64,000 nucleotides of DNA from the NCBI RefSeq assembly GCF_000241345.1, contig NZ_BAED01000050.1, positions 1-64,000 on the forward strand, in the 5' to 3' direction. The notes beneath the pieces were generated by a model. That model was given only the letters and a program-made list of their open reading frames with translations, ran no database searches and was not told where the DNA came from. This stretch comes from Gordonia amarae NBRC 15530. Lineage in GTDB: Bacteria; Actinomycetota; Actinomycetes; Mycobacteriales; Mycobacteriaceae. Below, piece by piece: positions 1 through 8,008 of this stretch (its first letter is position 1; each line of letters opens with the position of its first letter). A program made the translations under genes and the position numbers.

Positions 1-171
1 CGACATTGTTCTCTCACGAGGTTTCGAGGCTCGTCGCTTGCGCTCCTCGCACCTCAACCGGCGGGGGGGCTCGCACCTCAACCGGCGGGGGGGTGGGCTC
101 GCACCTTCAACCGGCGAGAGGGGGTTCGCACCTCAACCGGCGAGAGGGGGCTCGACCGACGGGCCAGTGCG
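1..171. repeat. Family A palindromic repeat with tandem half-units
   Basis: One full family A element starts near base 18 (GGTTTCGAGGCTCGTCGC and on to CCTCAACCGG). It is followed by three further degenerate copies of only its right half (CTCGCACCTCAACCGGCG) up to about base 155, separated by G runs. The outer arms GGTT and AACC and the inner GAGG and CCTC can pair, as in a REP element. The same element recurs near 5.8, 10.4, 28.7 and 30.6 kb. No gene is supported in this stretch; short open frames crossing it are a by-product of its base composition. Confidence 0.8.
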
Positions 172-957
172 TCAGTCTGGAAGATACAGTGCGAGGAGTT
201 CGGCCAGCCGCGCGCCGACGGCGCGATCGTCGGTCAGCGGCGCGACGATCGCGGCCTGCGCGGCCTCGGGCAGCGGCAGTCCCGCCTCCGTCAGCCGGGC
301 GGCAGCGATCAGCACGCGCGTCGAGGACACCTCGCGGATACCGGGCACATCGAGGCGCCGGATCGCCTGGGCGAACCGGACCAGGTCGGCCGCCACCTGA
401 CGGCTCGTCCCGCTTTCGGCCGTGACGATGCCGATCTCCACCTCCTCACTCGGATAGTCGAATTCGATGCCGACCATCCGCTGCCGGGTCGAGTCCTTCA
501 GGTCCTTGAGGACACTCTGGTAGCCGGGGTTGTACGACACGACGAGGCAGAAACCGGGTGCGGCGGTGAGTGTTTCACCGAGCCTCTCGATGGGCAGTTC
601 CCGACGGTGGTCGGCGAGCGGGTGCAGCACCACGGTGGTGTCCTGACGCGCCTCCACCACCTCGTCGAGATAGCAGATCGCACCGGTACGCACCGCCCGT
701 GTCAGCGGACCGTCCACCCACTCGGTGTCGCCACCGCGCAGCAGGTACCGCCCGACGAGGTCGGCGGTGGTCAGGTCGTCGTGGCAGGCGACGGTGATGA
801 GCGGGCGGCCCAGGTCATGTGCCATCGCCTCGACGAATCGCGTCTTCCCGCATCCTGTCGGCCCTTTGAGGAGGACCGGAAGCTGTTGCGCGTAGGCTGC
901 TTTGAACACCCTTTCCTCATTGCCGACGGGCTGATAGTACGGACGTTCACTGGTCAT
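172..957 (-). CDS. CbbQ/NirQ/NorQ-type AAA ATPase (MoxR superfamily)
   Basis: This 261-residue AAA protein has Walker A GPTGCGKT at about residues 32-39 and Walker B ICYLDEV at about 94-100, with the length and layout of the CbbQ/NirQ/NorQ family. Members work with a VWA partner to remodel or insert metal into enzymes such as Rubisco or nitric oxide reductase. The ATG at 957 is preceded by AGAAAGGA. The ATG overlaps the stop of the upstream VWA gene as ATGA, so the two are probably translationally coupled. No Rubisco or nor gene is nearby; the client is unknown and may be the AveC-like membrane protein of the same operon (inference). Family assignment is firm, substrate is not. Confidence 0.9.
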   Translation of the reverse strand: MTSERPYYQPVGNEERVFKAAYAQQLPVLLKGPTGCGKTRFVEAMAHDLGRPLITVACHDDLTTADLVGRYLLRGGDTEWVDGPLTRAVRTGAICYLDEVVEARQDTTVVLHPLADHRRELPIERLGETLTAAPGFCLVVSYNPGYQSVLKDLKDSTRQRMVGIEFDYPSEEVEIGIVTAESGTSRQVAADLVRFAQAIRRLDVPGIREVSSTRVLIAAARLTEAGLPLPEAAQAAIVAPLTDDRAVGARLAELLALYLPD

Positions 958-2669
958 CGAGATGATGATCCTTTCTGGTACTCGGCGGATTTCAGTGCCG
1001 AACGAAACAGCCGGGTGATGACGGGTGCCAGCAGATCGGGCCGGGGCACCGCGGCGTGGGCGGCGGTGCCGAAAACCTCCCGCAGGTCGCCGGAACCCGT
1101 CGTGGCGCCGACGGTCAGGCACAGACATCCAGTGCCCTGCGACCGGACCTCGGCGAGTGCCCGGCGTACGTCCTGCGCGCCGTAACCCAGGTCGTAGCCG
1201 TGATCGAACGCCAGGCCGTCGGAGACGACGACGAGCAGCCGCCGGGTGGTTCCGGCGTGAGCGTCGATGATGGCGGCGCCGTGCCGGATCGCCGCGCCGA
1301 GCCGGGAGTAGCCGCTCGGGGCGAGCGCGTCGAGTCGGCCCAGCATCGGCAGGTCGCTGCGTTCGTCGAAGGTCTTGCAGGCGTGAATCCGGACGTCCCG
1401 CCGGCCCTGCGACGAGTAGGTGTACACGGCCACCCGGTCCCCGAGCCGGTGCATGGTGGTGGCCAGCGCCGCGACGGCGGCGCGCTGATGCTCGTGCACC
1501 CGGATGCGGCCCACCCCGAGTTCGGCGGCCGACCCCGAGATGTCAAGAAGGATCAGCGCCGACAGGTCACGGCGGCAGCGGACGGTGGCGAGGTAGAAGG
1601 TGTCGCCGGGGTCGGTCCCGGCCAGTACGTCCACCCGGCTCTCGACGGCGGCATCGATGTCGATGTCGTCTCCGTACCGTTGCCGGTGCCGGGTGTCGAT
1701 TCCGGCCCCAAGCCGCGATAGTGGCCGCTGCAATCCCAGATCCGCTGCCGTCGAGTCGGTTCCGTGAATGTCGTCGGCGGCGATCTCGCGCACCGTGCAC
1801 CAGTCCGGGCGGTGGCGGCCGAGGCGGGCATCCCATTCGGGATACCGGAACGTCATACCGCGGGGGCCGTCATCGGCTCCGGCGGTGCCCGCGGTGGCGG
1901 CATCGGGGCTGGTGGACAGTCGGCGGGCCGCCGGGTTGGGTGCGCCGCCGCGCGAGGTGGAGTCGCCGCCGATCGGTCCGTCGGTCGTGACCCGACCCGA
2001 ACCGCGGATGAGCTTGCGCATCAGGCGGGCACCGAATGAGCTCCCCGGACCGTCGAGAATCAGATCCGGGGTCTCGGGAATGTCCTGATCGGGACGCTGT
2101 GGGGACGACTGTTCGCCGGCGCTTCCGACCCCACCGTCGTCCTGGTTGTGCGCCCGCCCACCGGATCGCTCTGTTGTCTCAGCGGATTCGTTACGTCGGA
2201 CCATGGTGAGAACGTCGCGGGGACGCAGTTCCCCCATCGCGAAAGCCGCCTCGGGAATCGGGCCACGGGATCGAGCACGCTCGAGCGACTCGGCCGATGA
2301 TCGAGCATGAGATTCGGCAATGACCATGTGCTGCAACGAGCGCGGCAGCAGGTGGCCGAGTCCGGCGACCGCGCGCGGCCCCTCGATGGCGAGGTACCGC
2401 GCGCGGATGCGGGACTTGCGCAGCAGGGGCCGCATCAGGTCCGCCGACAGGCTGCCCGAACCGATCAGCGCCGCCTGCACCACCACCGTCTCGACGAGGA
2501 CGGCCGGGTCCAGGTCCGGGTCGACGGTGATGGTATGGCCGTCCGACCAGGCCGGCTCACCCGCCGGGCCCGCGACCACCTCGACGGCCCGGCCCGCGAG
2601 CGCCGAGGCGATCAGCCCGTACCGGGCGGGATCTGTTGCGCCCGGTACGGACTCACCGGACAGATGCAC
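954..2669 (-). CDS. VWA-domain protein, NorD/CbbO-like partner of the AAA ATPase
   Basis: A protein of about 571 residues. Its C-terminal third is a von Willebrand A domain with a MIDAS motif DISGS (DxSxS) after a run of hydrophobic residues, and a later VVSDGLAFDHGYD segment typical of the domain. The middle (about residues 150-300) is Ser/Gly/Asp-rich and looks disordered. NorD and CbbO proteins pair with NorQ/CbbQ ATPases, matching the ATGA overlap with the next gene. The chosen GTG overlaps the AveC-like stop as TAGTG and has GGACGGACGG upstream. A TTG at 2744 or GTG at 2687 would add 25 or 6 residues. Metal binding through MIDAS is inferred from the motif. Confidence 0.8.
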   Translation of the reverse strand: MHLSGESVPGATDPARYGLIASALAGRAVEVVAGPAGEPAWSDGHTITVDPDLDPAVLVETVVVQAALIGSGSLSADLMRPLLRKSRIRARYLAIEGPRAVAGLGHLLPRSLQHMVIAESHARSSAESLERARSRGPIPEAAFAMGELRPRDVLTMVRRNESAETTERSGGRAHNQDDGGVGSAGEQSSPQRPDQDIPETPDLILDGPGSSFGARLMRKLIRGSGRVTTDGPIGGDSTSRGGAPNPAARRLSTSPDAATAGTAGADDGPRGMTFRYPEWDARLGRHRPDWCTVREIAADDIHGTDSTAADLGLQRPLSRLGAGIDTRHRQRYGDDIDIDAAVESRVDVLAGTDPGDTFYLATVRCRRDLSALILLDISGSAAELGVGRIRVHEHQRAAVAALATTMHRLGDRVAVYTYSSQGRRDVRIHACKTFDERSDLPMLGRLDALAPSGYSRLGAAIRHGAAIIDAHAGTTRRLLVVVSDGLAFDHGYDLGYGAQDVRRALAEVRSQGTGCLCLTVGATTGSGDLREVFGTAAHAAVPRPDLLAPVITRLFRSALKSAEYQKGSSSR

Positions 2670-3835
2670 TATCCGTCCGTCCGGCACCGGTCGGATTCGA
2701 CGGTTACCGACGTCGGCCGACCATCGGGCTGCCCGATCTGCCAATCGCTGGCCTTACCCGGCGTAAACGGTCCCTGTGCACCCTGGGATTCGTAATAGCC
2801 CTTGGGGTCCCACGTCTTGGCCTCCGGATACGGCCACGGACAGGCAACGGTGTCCGCGGCACCCGTGGCGCGGACGAGCCAGAACACGGAGCTGAAGGTC
2901 ATCATCGCGGTCGTGATCGTCACCAGCATCACCAGGAACGTGGCTAGCGTGGGTCGCTTCGCGTGCAACCGGAATCGCTGGGCGATCTTCTCCGCCTGCG
3001 ACTTTCCGGTGTCATCGCGGTAGAGCAGCACCGACGCCGGGATCATGATGATGGTGATCAGCACACTGGCCATCAGCATCGGGAACTGGCTGTTCTTGCC
3101 GACGTCAATGGAACCGAACTCGATGACGTGGGAGTAGGTGAGGAACTGGGTCCGGGTCAGCAGAACCTCTTGTGCCGCATCCCAGACCGCGCCGATGACG
3201 AAGGTCATCAGTGCGATGGAGATCAGCGGATGACGCCACACGAACGCGTCGGGGCCGCGGCGGCGCTGAATCGCCTTGAGCAGCGGCATCGCCAGGAAGT
3301 ACGGCAGCAGCACATACGGGGCGTAGATGACCGATGTCAGCGGCATGATGATCGGAGAGATATTGAGCCACGGTATATCTCGCGGGAAGTGCCACAGATC
3401 GGGGTTGTAGACCAGGCCGATCATCCAGTTGTTGATCGGATCCCACCAGAACAGGGTGGAGGAGACCAGGACCATCAGGATCGTGGGATGACCGGGGTGC
3501 CGCCGCCACACCAGCGCCGACACCACAATCGTGATGGCCAGCAGGACTGCGCCGAGGACCTGCCCCCAGAACACGAAGTCGATGGCCGACCACAGCGGTT
3601 CCACGGGCGGCGGCTTACCGGCTCCGTCCGGGTTCACGTTGTCGGGCGAGGCCGGCCCGTTGCGCTGCGCGGTCGCCAGGATCAGGACGGTCAGCGCCAG
3701 GAACAGGACCCAGCCGGTGATGGCCTTCCACGACAGCGGTTTACGCCCACCGCCCGAGGGGATCGGTGGTGGCGCCCCCGATGCGGGCGGTTCGATGATC
3801 TCCGGCGTCGACTCGTGACTCTTCGATGTTGTCAT
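2669..3835 (-). CDS. AveC-like multi-pass membrane protein
   Basis: This 388-residue protein has a Pro-rich cytoplasmic N-terminus followed by about seven hydrophobic segments (near residues 36-57, 86-110, 118-135, 160-185, 203-222, 250-272 and 300-325). The aromatic and acidic motifs between segments (WWDPINNW, WDAAQE, YSHVIEFGS) are characteristic of the AveC family, whose Streptomyces member is the spirocyclase/dehydratase of avermectin synthesis. In mycolic-acid actinobacteria the family is widespread and its chemistry is unknown, so spirocyclase activity should not be assumed. ATG follows GGGAG. It heads a three-gene operon with the VWA and AAA genes and is divergent from a MarR gene, which probably controls it. 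Confidence 0.75.
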   Translation of the reverse strand: MTTSKSHESTPEIIEPPASGAPPPIPSGGGRKPLSWKAITGWVLFLALTVLILATAQRNGPASPDNVNPDGAGKPPPVEPLWSAIDFVFWGQVLGAVLLAITIVVSALVWRRHPGHPTILMVLVSSTLFWWDPINNWMIGLVYNPDLWHFPRDIPWLNISPIIMPLTSVIYAPYVLLPYFLAMPLLKAIQRRRGPDAFVWRHPLISIALMTFVIGAVWDAAQEVLLTRTQFLTYSHVIEFGSIDVGKNSQFPMLMASVLITIIMIPASVLLYRDDTGKSQAEKIAQRFRLHAKRPTLATFLVMLVTITTAMMTFSSVFWLVRATGAADTVACPWPYPEAKTWDPKGYYESQGAQGPFTPGKASDWQIGQPDGRPTSVTVESDRCRTDG

Positions 3836-3938
3836 GCCACTCCCGCTGGTCGCGATCTGGTAATGCTCGGGCGTTCGCTCGGCCCGGCAGGTGATGTGTC
3901 GGCGATCACTCGCCTCGGCAGCGAGTGTAGACCAGTAT

Positions 3939-3953
3939 GTTCAGAAAGTGAAC
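3939..3953. promoter_or_regulatory. Inverted repeat, candidate MarR operator
   Basis: GTTCA-GAAAG-TGAAC is a perfect 5+5 inverted repeat in the AT-rich centre of the 150-bp gap between the divergent AveC-like operon and the MarR gene. Size and position suit a MarR dimer site acting on both promoters. Binding is inferred. Confidence 0.5.
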
Positions 3954-3985
3954 TATTCAGATTTCGCAGTAGTACTATCGCTGTC

Positions 3986-4465
3986 GTGAGCGACATCATC
4001 GATCCGGCCGACACCGACATGATCGCGTTCCTCGGCGCCGCCTTCGACGTGCAGCGTGTCGTGGCAGGCCTGTTGCTGCCCGTCGCCCGGCAGCATCAGC
4101 TCACCGAACGCACGCTGACCATCATCGTCCTCGTCCACGCCGGCCTGGACCGGCCCAGTCTGCTGGTCGACTTCCTGAGCGTGTTGCCGAGCACGATGAG
4201 CTCCGACGTCGACAAACTGGTGCGCGCCGGACTGATCCGCCGAGTCCCGTCCCCGGACGACCGTCGCGTCACCCGGCTGGAGGTGACGCAGGCAGGTATC
4301 GACCTGGAGCAACGGGTACTGAAGGAACTGCACACCCATTTCAGCGCGCGGGTCGCCGGGGTGTCGGTCGAGGAGTTGCGTACCTGCGTCAGCACCCTGC
4401 AGAAGATCAGCGGCGGCCCGCACCCCGACCTGCCCGATGAGATCTGCCGACCCTACGCAGATTAG
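3986..4465 (+). CDS. MarR-family transcriptional regulator
   Basis: A regulator of about 159 residues with the MarR winged helix: a helical N-terminus, then SVLPSTMSSDVDKLVRAGL as the recognition region and RRVPSPDDRRVTRLEVTQAG as the wing. It lies divergently from the AveC/VWA/AAA operon and is the obvious local regulator of it. The GTG at 3986 gives a normal MarR length; ATG at 4019 is an alternative. No clear ribosome binding site is seen, so a leaderless or weakly initiated message is possible. It converges on modC, sharing four bases at the stops. The ligand cannot be predicted. Confidence 0.85.
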   Translation: MSDIIDPADTDMIAFLGAAFDVQRVVAGLLLPVARQHQLTERTLTIIVLVHAGLDRPSLLVDFLSVLPSTMSSDVDKLVRAGLIRRVPSPDDRRVTRLEVTQAGIDLEQRVLKELHTHFSARVAGVSVEELRTCVSTLQKISGGPHPDLPDEICRPYAD

Positions 4466-5544
4466 GGCGCCAATCCGTACACCCGCACGTCGGCGGCCTT
4501 GACCACTAGTTCCACCGACAGACCCGGCACCAGACCGAGGTCGGCGACCGCGGCCCAGGTGACCTCCGCGGCCACCGATTGCCCGCCCACATCGCAGCGC
4601 ACCAGGGCATGCTCACCGCGCGGTGCGACATCGACGATGGTGCCGCGCAACACCGTTCGCGGTGATCCGGGCGCGGCACGCAGATATACGGCCACCGCTC
4701 GCGGTGAGAACGCCGCCGCGCCCCGCTCCCCGATCACCATCGGCGCGGACGCGGTGCCGCTGACCCGTTGACCGGACTCGCCGACGACCCCGACCGGATC
4801 ATCGGCGCTGTCCACGGTTCCGGTGAACAGATTCAGCCCCGACAGGGTGGCGGTGAACCGGCTTGCCGGACTGGTCAACACCTCCCTGGTCGGCCCGGAC
4901 TCGACGACCACTCCGCCGTCGAGCACCAGCACGTCGTCGGCAAGACTCACCGCGTCGACGAGGTCGTGCGTGACCATGACGGTGATGCGGGTGCGGTCGG
5001 CCAGGATGGACCGCAGCAGCGCCCGCAGCCTGCCGGCCACATCCACGTCGAGTGCCCGGAAAGGTTCGTCCAGCAACAGAATCCGTGGCTGCGCGGCGAG
5101 CGCCCGCGCGATCGCCACCCGCTGCGCCTGCCCACCGGACAACTGGCCCGGCTTCCGGTCGGCGAGTTCGGCCACCTCGGTGGCCGCCATCCACTTGTCC
5201 ACCCGGTTCGCGACCTCGGCCCGGGACAGATGCCGCGCCGACGGCGCGAACGCGATATTCGACCGCACACTCAGATGCGGGAACAGCCCCGCGTCCTGCG
5301 ACAGCATCCCCACCCCCCGCCGGTGCGCCGGCATCGTCGTGTGACTGTCCCGAAACACCCTCTCGCCCAGCGCGATCCGGCTCCCCTCATCTCCTGGCAG
5401 CAGCCCGGCGAGCACCCGCAGCAGCGTCGTCTTGCCCGCCCCGTTCGGCCCCACCACAGCCGTCGTACTCCCCGCCGCGAACCGTCGCTCAACCCGCAAC
5501 GGCGGCACCATATTCCGGATATCAACCTCGAGATCACCCACCAC
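4462..5544 (-). CDS. modC: Molybdate ABC transporter ATP-binding protein ModC
   Basis: This 360-residue ATPase energises molybdate import with ModB. It has Walker A GPNGAGKT (about 32-39), the Q-loop, signature LSGGQ (135-139), Walker B ILLLDEP (about 155-161) and a C-terminal TOBE/MOP domain (about 290-350) that binds oxyanion, as in ModC. The first ATP-domain residues are short, so the start is GTG at 5544 or the adjacent GTG at 5541; GGGAG lies upstream. It is the last gene of the mod operon but sits 323 bp from modB, the gap being filled by a minisatellite and a family A repeat pair. Whether it is read from the modA promoter or its own is unclear. Confidence 0.93.
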   Translation of the reverse strand: MVGDLEVDIRNMVPPLRVERRFAAGSTTAVVGPNGAGKTTLLRVLAGLLPGDEGSRIALGERVFRDSHTTMPAHRRGVGMLSQDAGLFPHLSVRSNIAFAPSARHLSRAEVANRVDKWMAATEVAELADRKPGQLSGGQAQRVAIARALAAQPRILLLDEPFRALDVDVAGRLRALLRSILADRTRITVMVTHDLVDAVSLADDVLVLDGGVVVESGPTREVLTSPASRFTATLSGLNLFTGTVDSADDPVGVVGESGQRVSGTASAPMVIGERGAAAFSPRAVAVYLRAAPGSPRTVLRGTIVDVAPRGEHALVRCDVGGQSVAAEVTWAAVADLGLVPGLSVELVVKAADVRVYGLAP

Positions 5545-5563
5545 GCACCCCCGCTCCCTCCGC

Positions 5564-5743
5564 CAGTTGAGGCGCGAGCAGTACCGGCGCTCCCGTCGCC
5601 AGTTGAGGCGCGAGCAGTACCGGCGCTCCCGTCGCCAGTTGAGGCGCGAGCAGTACCGGCGCTCCCGTCGCCAGTTGAGTCGCGAGCAGTACCGGCGCTC
5701 CCGTCGCCAGTTGAGTCGCGAGCAGTACCGGCGCTCCCGTCGC
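5564..5743. repeat. 36-bp minisatellite, five full copies
   Basis: Five head-to-tail copies of a 36-bp unit beginning CAGTTGAGGCGCGAGCAGTA, at 5564, 5600, 5636, 5672 and 5708. The copies are identical except for one G-to-T change shared by the last two. A sixth, diverged unit from 5744 turns into a family A element, so the array appears to be an expansion of half of that element. As 36 is a multiple of three, all frames stay open across it and it creates spurious open frames. Confidence 0.95.
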
Positions 5744-5863
5744 CGGTTGAGGTGCGAGGAGCGCTAGCGACGAGCCTCGAAACCCCGCAACAGAACAATG
5801 TCGTCTCACCGGGTTTCGAGGCTCCTCGCCCAGCGGCTCGTCACACCTCAACCAGCGACGGGA
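5744..5863. repeat. Inverted pair of family A repeats
   Basis: A minus-oriented family A element (GGTTGAGGTGCGAGGAGC through CCTCGAAACC, to 5784) and a plus-oriented one (GGTTTCGAGGCTCCTCGC to CCTCAACCAGCG) flank a spacer containing AACAATGTCGTCTCACC. The same ACATTGT-type spacer accompanies other copies. Such paired arrangement resembles BIME units of enterobacteria. Confidence 0.8.
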
Positions 5864-5867
5864 TCGG

Positions 5868-6674
5868 TCATCCACGTGGGGACACCTTTCCGCGGCGGCT
5901 GTGCACCCCGACCACCACGATCAGCGAGATCAACACCAGCACAAGGGACATCGGGATGGCCTGTTGCGGGTCGTCGATGGCGGCGACGTAGATGGCCAGG
6001 GGCGCGGTCTGGGTGATGCCGGGCGCGTTGCCGGCGAAGGTGATGGTGGCGCCGAACTCGCCGAGCGCCCGCGCGAACGACAACACCAGACCGGCCAGCA
6101 CCGACGGGGCGATCAACGGGACGGTCACCTTCCACAGCACCCGCGTGGGCGAGGCCCCCAGTGTCGCCGCCACCTCCTCATATCTGGTGCCCGCCGTCCG
6201 CAACGCACCCTCGACGCTGATCACCAGAAAAGGCAGCGCCACAAAGGTTTGCGCCAGAACCACGGCCGTCGTCGTGAAGGCGATGTCTATCCCGGCCTCC
6301 CGCATCGGCGAACCGAGAATGCCGAGTCTGCCGAACGTGTACAGCAGCGCGAGACCCCCCACCACCGGTGGCAGCACCAGCGGCAGCAGTACGAGGGACC
6401 GGACGATCCGCACCACCGGCCCGTCGTGGCGCGAAAAGATCACGGCCATCGGCACTCCCAGCACCACGCACAGCACGGTGGTGGCGGCCGCGGTCTGCAG
6501 CGACAGCCGCAACGCATCCCGTGACGACTGCGACGTCACCTGCTCGGCAAAGGTGTCCCACGGGGTCTTCAGCACCAGCGCGAGCGGCGGGAGCACGATG
6601 ACGGTGAACCCCACCGCCGCGATGAGATACACCCACCACGGTGCGGGCGGCCGAAGGCCCCGCAGCCGCGTCAC
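5868..6674 (-). CDS. modB: Molybdate ABC transporter permease ModB
   Basis: A 268-residue permease with about six transmembrane helices, forming the channel for molybdate. The cytoplasmic EAA loop reads EEVAATLGASPTRVLWKVTVPLIAPSV (about 169-195) and docks ModC. The start is a GTG that overlaps the modA stop as GTGA. Downstream, the gene runs directly into family A repeats before modC. Confidence 0.92.
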   Translation of the reverse strand: MTRLRGLRPPAPWWVYLIAAVGFTVIVLPPLALVLKTPWDTFAEQVTSQSSRDALRLSLQTAAATTVLCVVLGVPMAVIFSRHDGPVVRIVRSLVLLPLVLPPVVGGLALLYTFGRLGILGSPMREAGIDIAFTTTAVVLAQTFVALPFLVISVEGALRTAGTRYEEVAATLGASPTRVLWKVTVPLIAPSVLAGLVLSFARALGEFGATITFAGNAPGITQTAPLAIYVAAIDDPQQAIPMSLVLVLISLIVVVGVHSRRGKVSPRG

Positions 6675-7444
6675 GGCTTGCCGAATCCCGCGTCCCGCAG
6701 GATCTTCTGGCCCGCCGCACCGGTGACGAGTTCCACGAACTCCTTACCGAGCGCCTCGTTGGCCGCCCCGGACACCGTCGCGATCGGGTACTTGTTGACC
6801 ACCTCCGCGAACGCCGGGTCGGTCACCGTCGCCACCTTGTCGCCTGCCGACTCGGCGTCGGTGACGTACACGAGCCCGGCGTCGGCCTGCCCACTGGTGA
6901 CCTTGGTGAGCACCGCCGTCACCGACTGCTCCTCTGATGCGGCCTTGACGGTGACGCCGGTGTTCTTCTCGACGGCGTCGGTCGCGTTCCCGCACGGCTG
7001 CGCCGACTGGCAGACCACGGTGGTGACTCCGGCCTTGTTCAGATCGGCAATGGAGGCAATGCCTTTCGGGTTGCCGGGCGCGGTGACGATGACGAGTGTG
7101 TTGGTGGCGAAGATCGTCGGGCCGGTTGCCTGGTCGCCGAGCTTGTCCATGTTCTTCTCGTCGGCGGAGGCGAACACGTCGGCGGGGGCGCCCTGCTTGA
7201 TCTGGTTGACCAGCGTCGACGACCCGTCGAACGACAGCGACACCGTCACCCCGGCGTGCTGCTTCTCGAACTCGCCGGCGATCGCGGTGAAGGTGTTCTT
7301 CAGCGACGCCGCCGCGGACACGTTGAGAGTCACCGGACCCGATGGTGCGGCACTCGACGACGACGCGTCGTCCCCGTCGCCGGACGAGCATCCCGCCACG
7401 GTCAGCACCGCAGCCACGACTGTCACGGCGAGCCGCTTCCTCAT
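6671..7444 (-). CDS. modA: Molybdate-binding lipoprotein ModA
   Basis: A 257-residue solute-binding protein that captures molybdate outside the membrane. The N-terminus MRKRLAVTVVAAVLTVAGC is a lipoprotein signal with the lipid cysteine at residue 19, followed by a Ser/Asp-rich spacer. Mature-domain motifs NVSAAASLKNTF, SFDGSSTL and ASADEKNMDKL are those of ModA, with Ser and Thr positions that bind the oxyanion. ATG is preceded by AAAGGAG and overlaps the upstream stop as ATGA. Confidence 0.93.
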   Translation of the reverse strand: MRKRLAVTVVAAVLTVAGCSSGDGDDASSSSAAPSGPVTLNVSAAASLKNTFTAIAGEFEKQHAGVTVSLSFDGSSTLVNQIKQGAPADVFASADEKNMDKLGDQATGPTIFATNTLVIVTAPGNPKGIASIADLNKAGVTTVVCQSAQPCGNATDAVEKNTGVTVKAASEEQSVTAVLTKVTSGQADAGLVYVTDAESAGDKVATVTDPAFAEVVNKYPIATVSGAANEALGKEFVELVTGAAGQKILRDAGFGKP

Positions 7445-7845
7445 CGTTGTTCTCCTTTGACCTCGACGATCACTGTCGTCGCCTTGACCACGGCTGTGGC
7501 GACACTGCCCGGCTCCAGCCCGAGTTCCCGTACCGCGTCCGAACTCATCAGCGAGGTCACCTCGAACGGGCCGCACTGCAGGGTCACCTGCGCCATCACC
7601 GCGTCGGTCCGCACGTCGGTGACCAGCCCGGTGAACCGGTTGCGGGCCGACCGCAGTACCCCGGCGCCGTCGTCGGCCGGTTCCTGCGCCCGCCTGCGGG
7701 CCAGTTCGGCGAGCGCCGCACCGTCGACGGTGGTGACGCCCTCGCCGCCGGTGGCGGGCAACTCGCCCGCGGTGATCCAGCGCCGCACGGTGTCGTCGCT
7801 GACGCCGAGCAGCGCCGCAGCCTCACTGATCCTGATCCGGGACAT
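7441..7845 (-). CDS. HTH-TOBE molybdenum-binding regulator (MopI/ModE-like)
   Basis: This 134-residue protein joins an N-terminal MerR/Xis-like helix-turn-helix (RISEAAALLGVSDDTVRRWI, about 6-25) to a C-terminal TOBE/MOP domain (about 65-130; RNRFTGLVTDVRTDAVMAQV). The TOBE fold binds molybdate or tungstate, so the protein probably senses it and controls the mod operon, of which it is the first gene. It lacks the large ModE HTH domain. ATG at 7845 is used; the GTG three codons upstream is an alternative. Molybdopterin storage is a less likely role because of the DNA-binding domain. Confidence 0.85.
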   Translation of the reverse strand: MSRIRISEAAALLGVSDDTVRRWITAGELPATGGEGVTTVDGAALAELARRRAQEPADDGAGVLRSARNRFTGLVTDVRTDAVMAQVTLQCGPFEVTSLMSSDAVRELGLEPGSVATAVVKATTVIVEVKGEQR

Positions 7846-8008
7846 ACCGGTCACTTTATCCGTATTCACGGAACATGAAGGAGTTAATATCCGATCATGC
7901 GGGTTTCCGCCTTCGCACAGTGCATGAAGGCATGAGTGAGCAGCCGATGCCAGGGGCGTTCGGCCCGGAAAATAGGTCGCGGGATGTCCGCTATGCGGCC
8001 TACCGTTG

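Noticed and set aside
2963..3985. Upstream open frame in phase with the first MarR gene
   Set aside because: It runs antisense through the AveC-like gene; the MarR fold begins only at the GTG near 3986.
5564..5743. Possible CRISPR array
   Set aside because: The 36-bp units are contiguous without spacers and no cas genes are present; it is a minisatellite.
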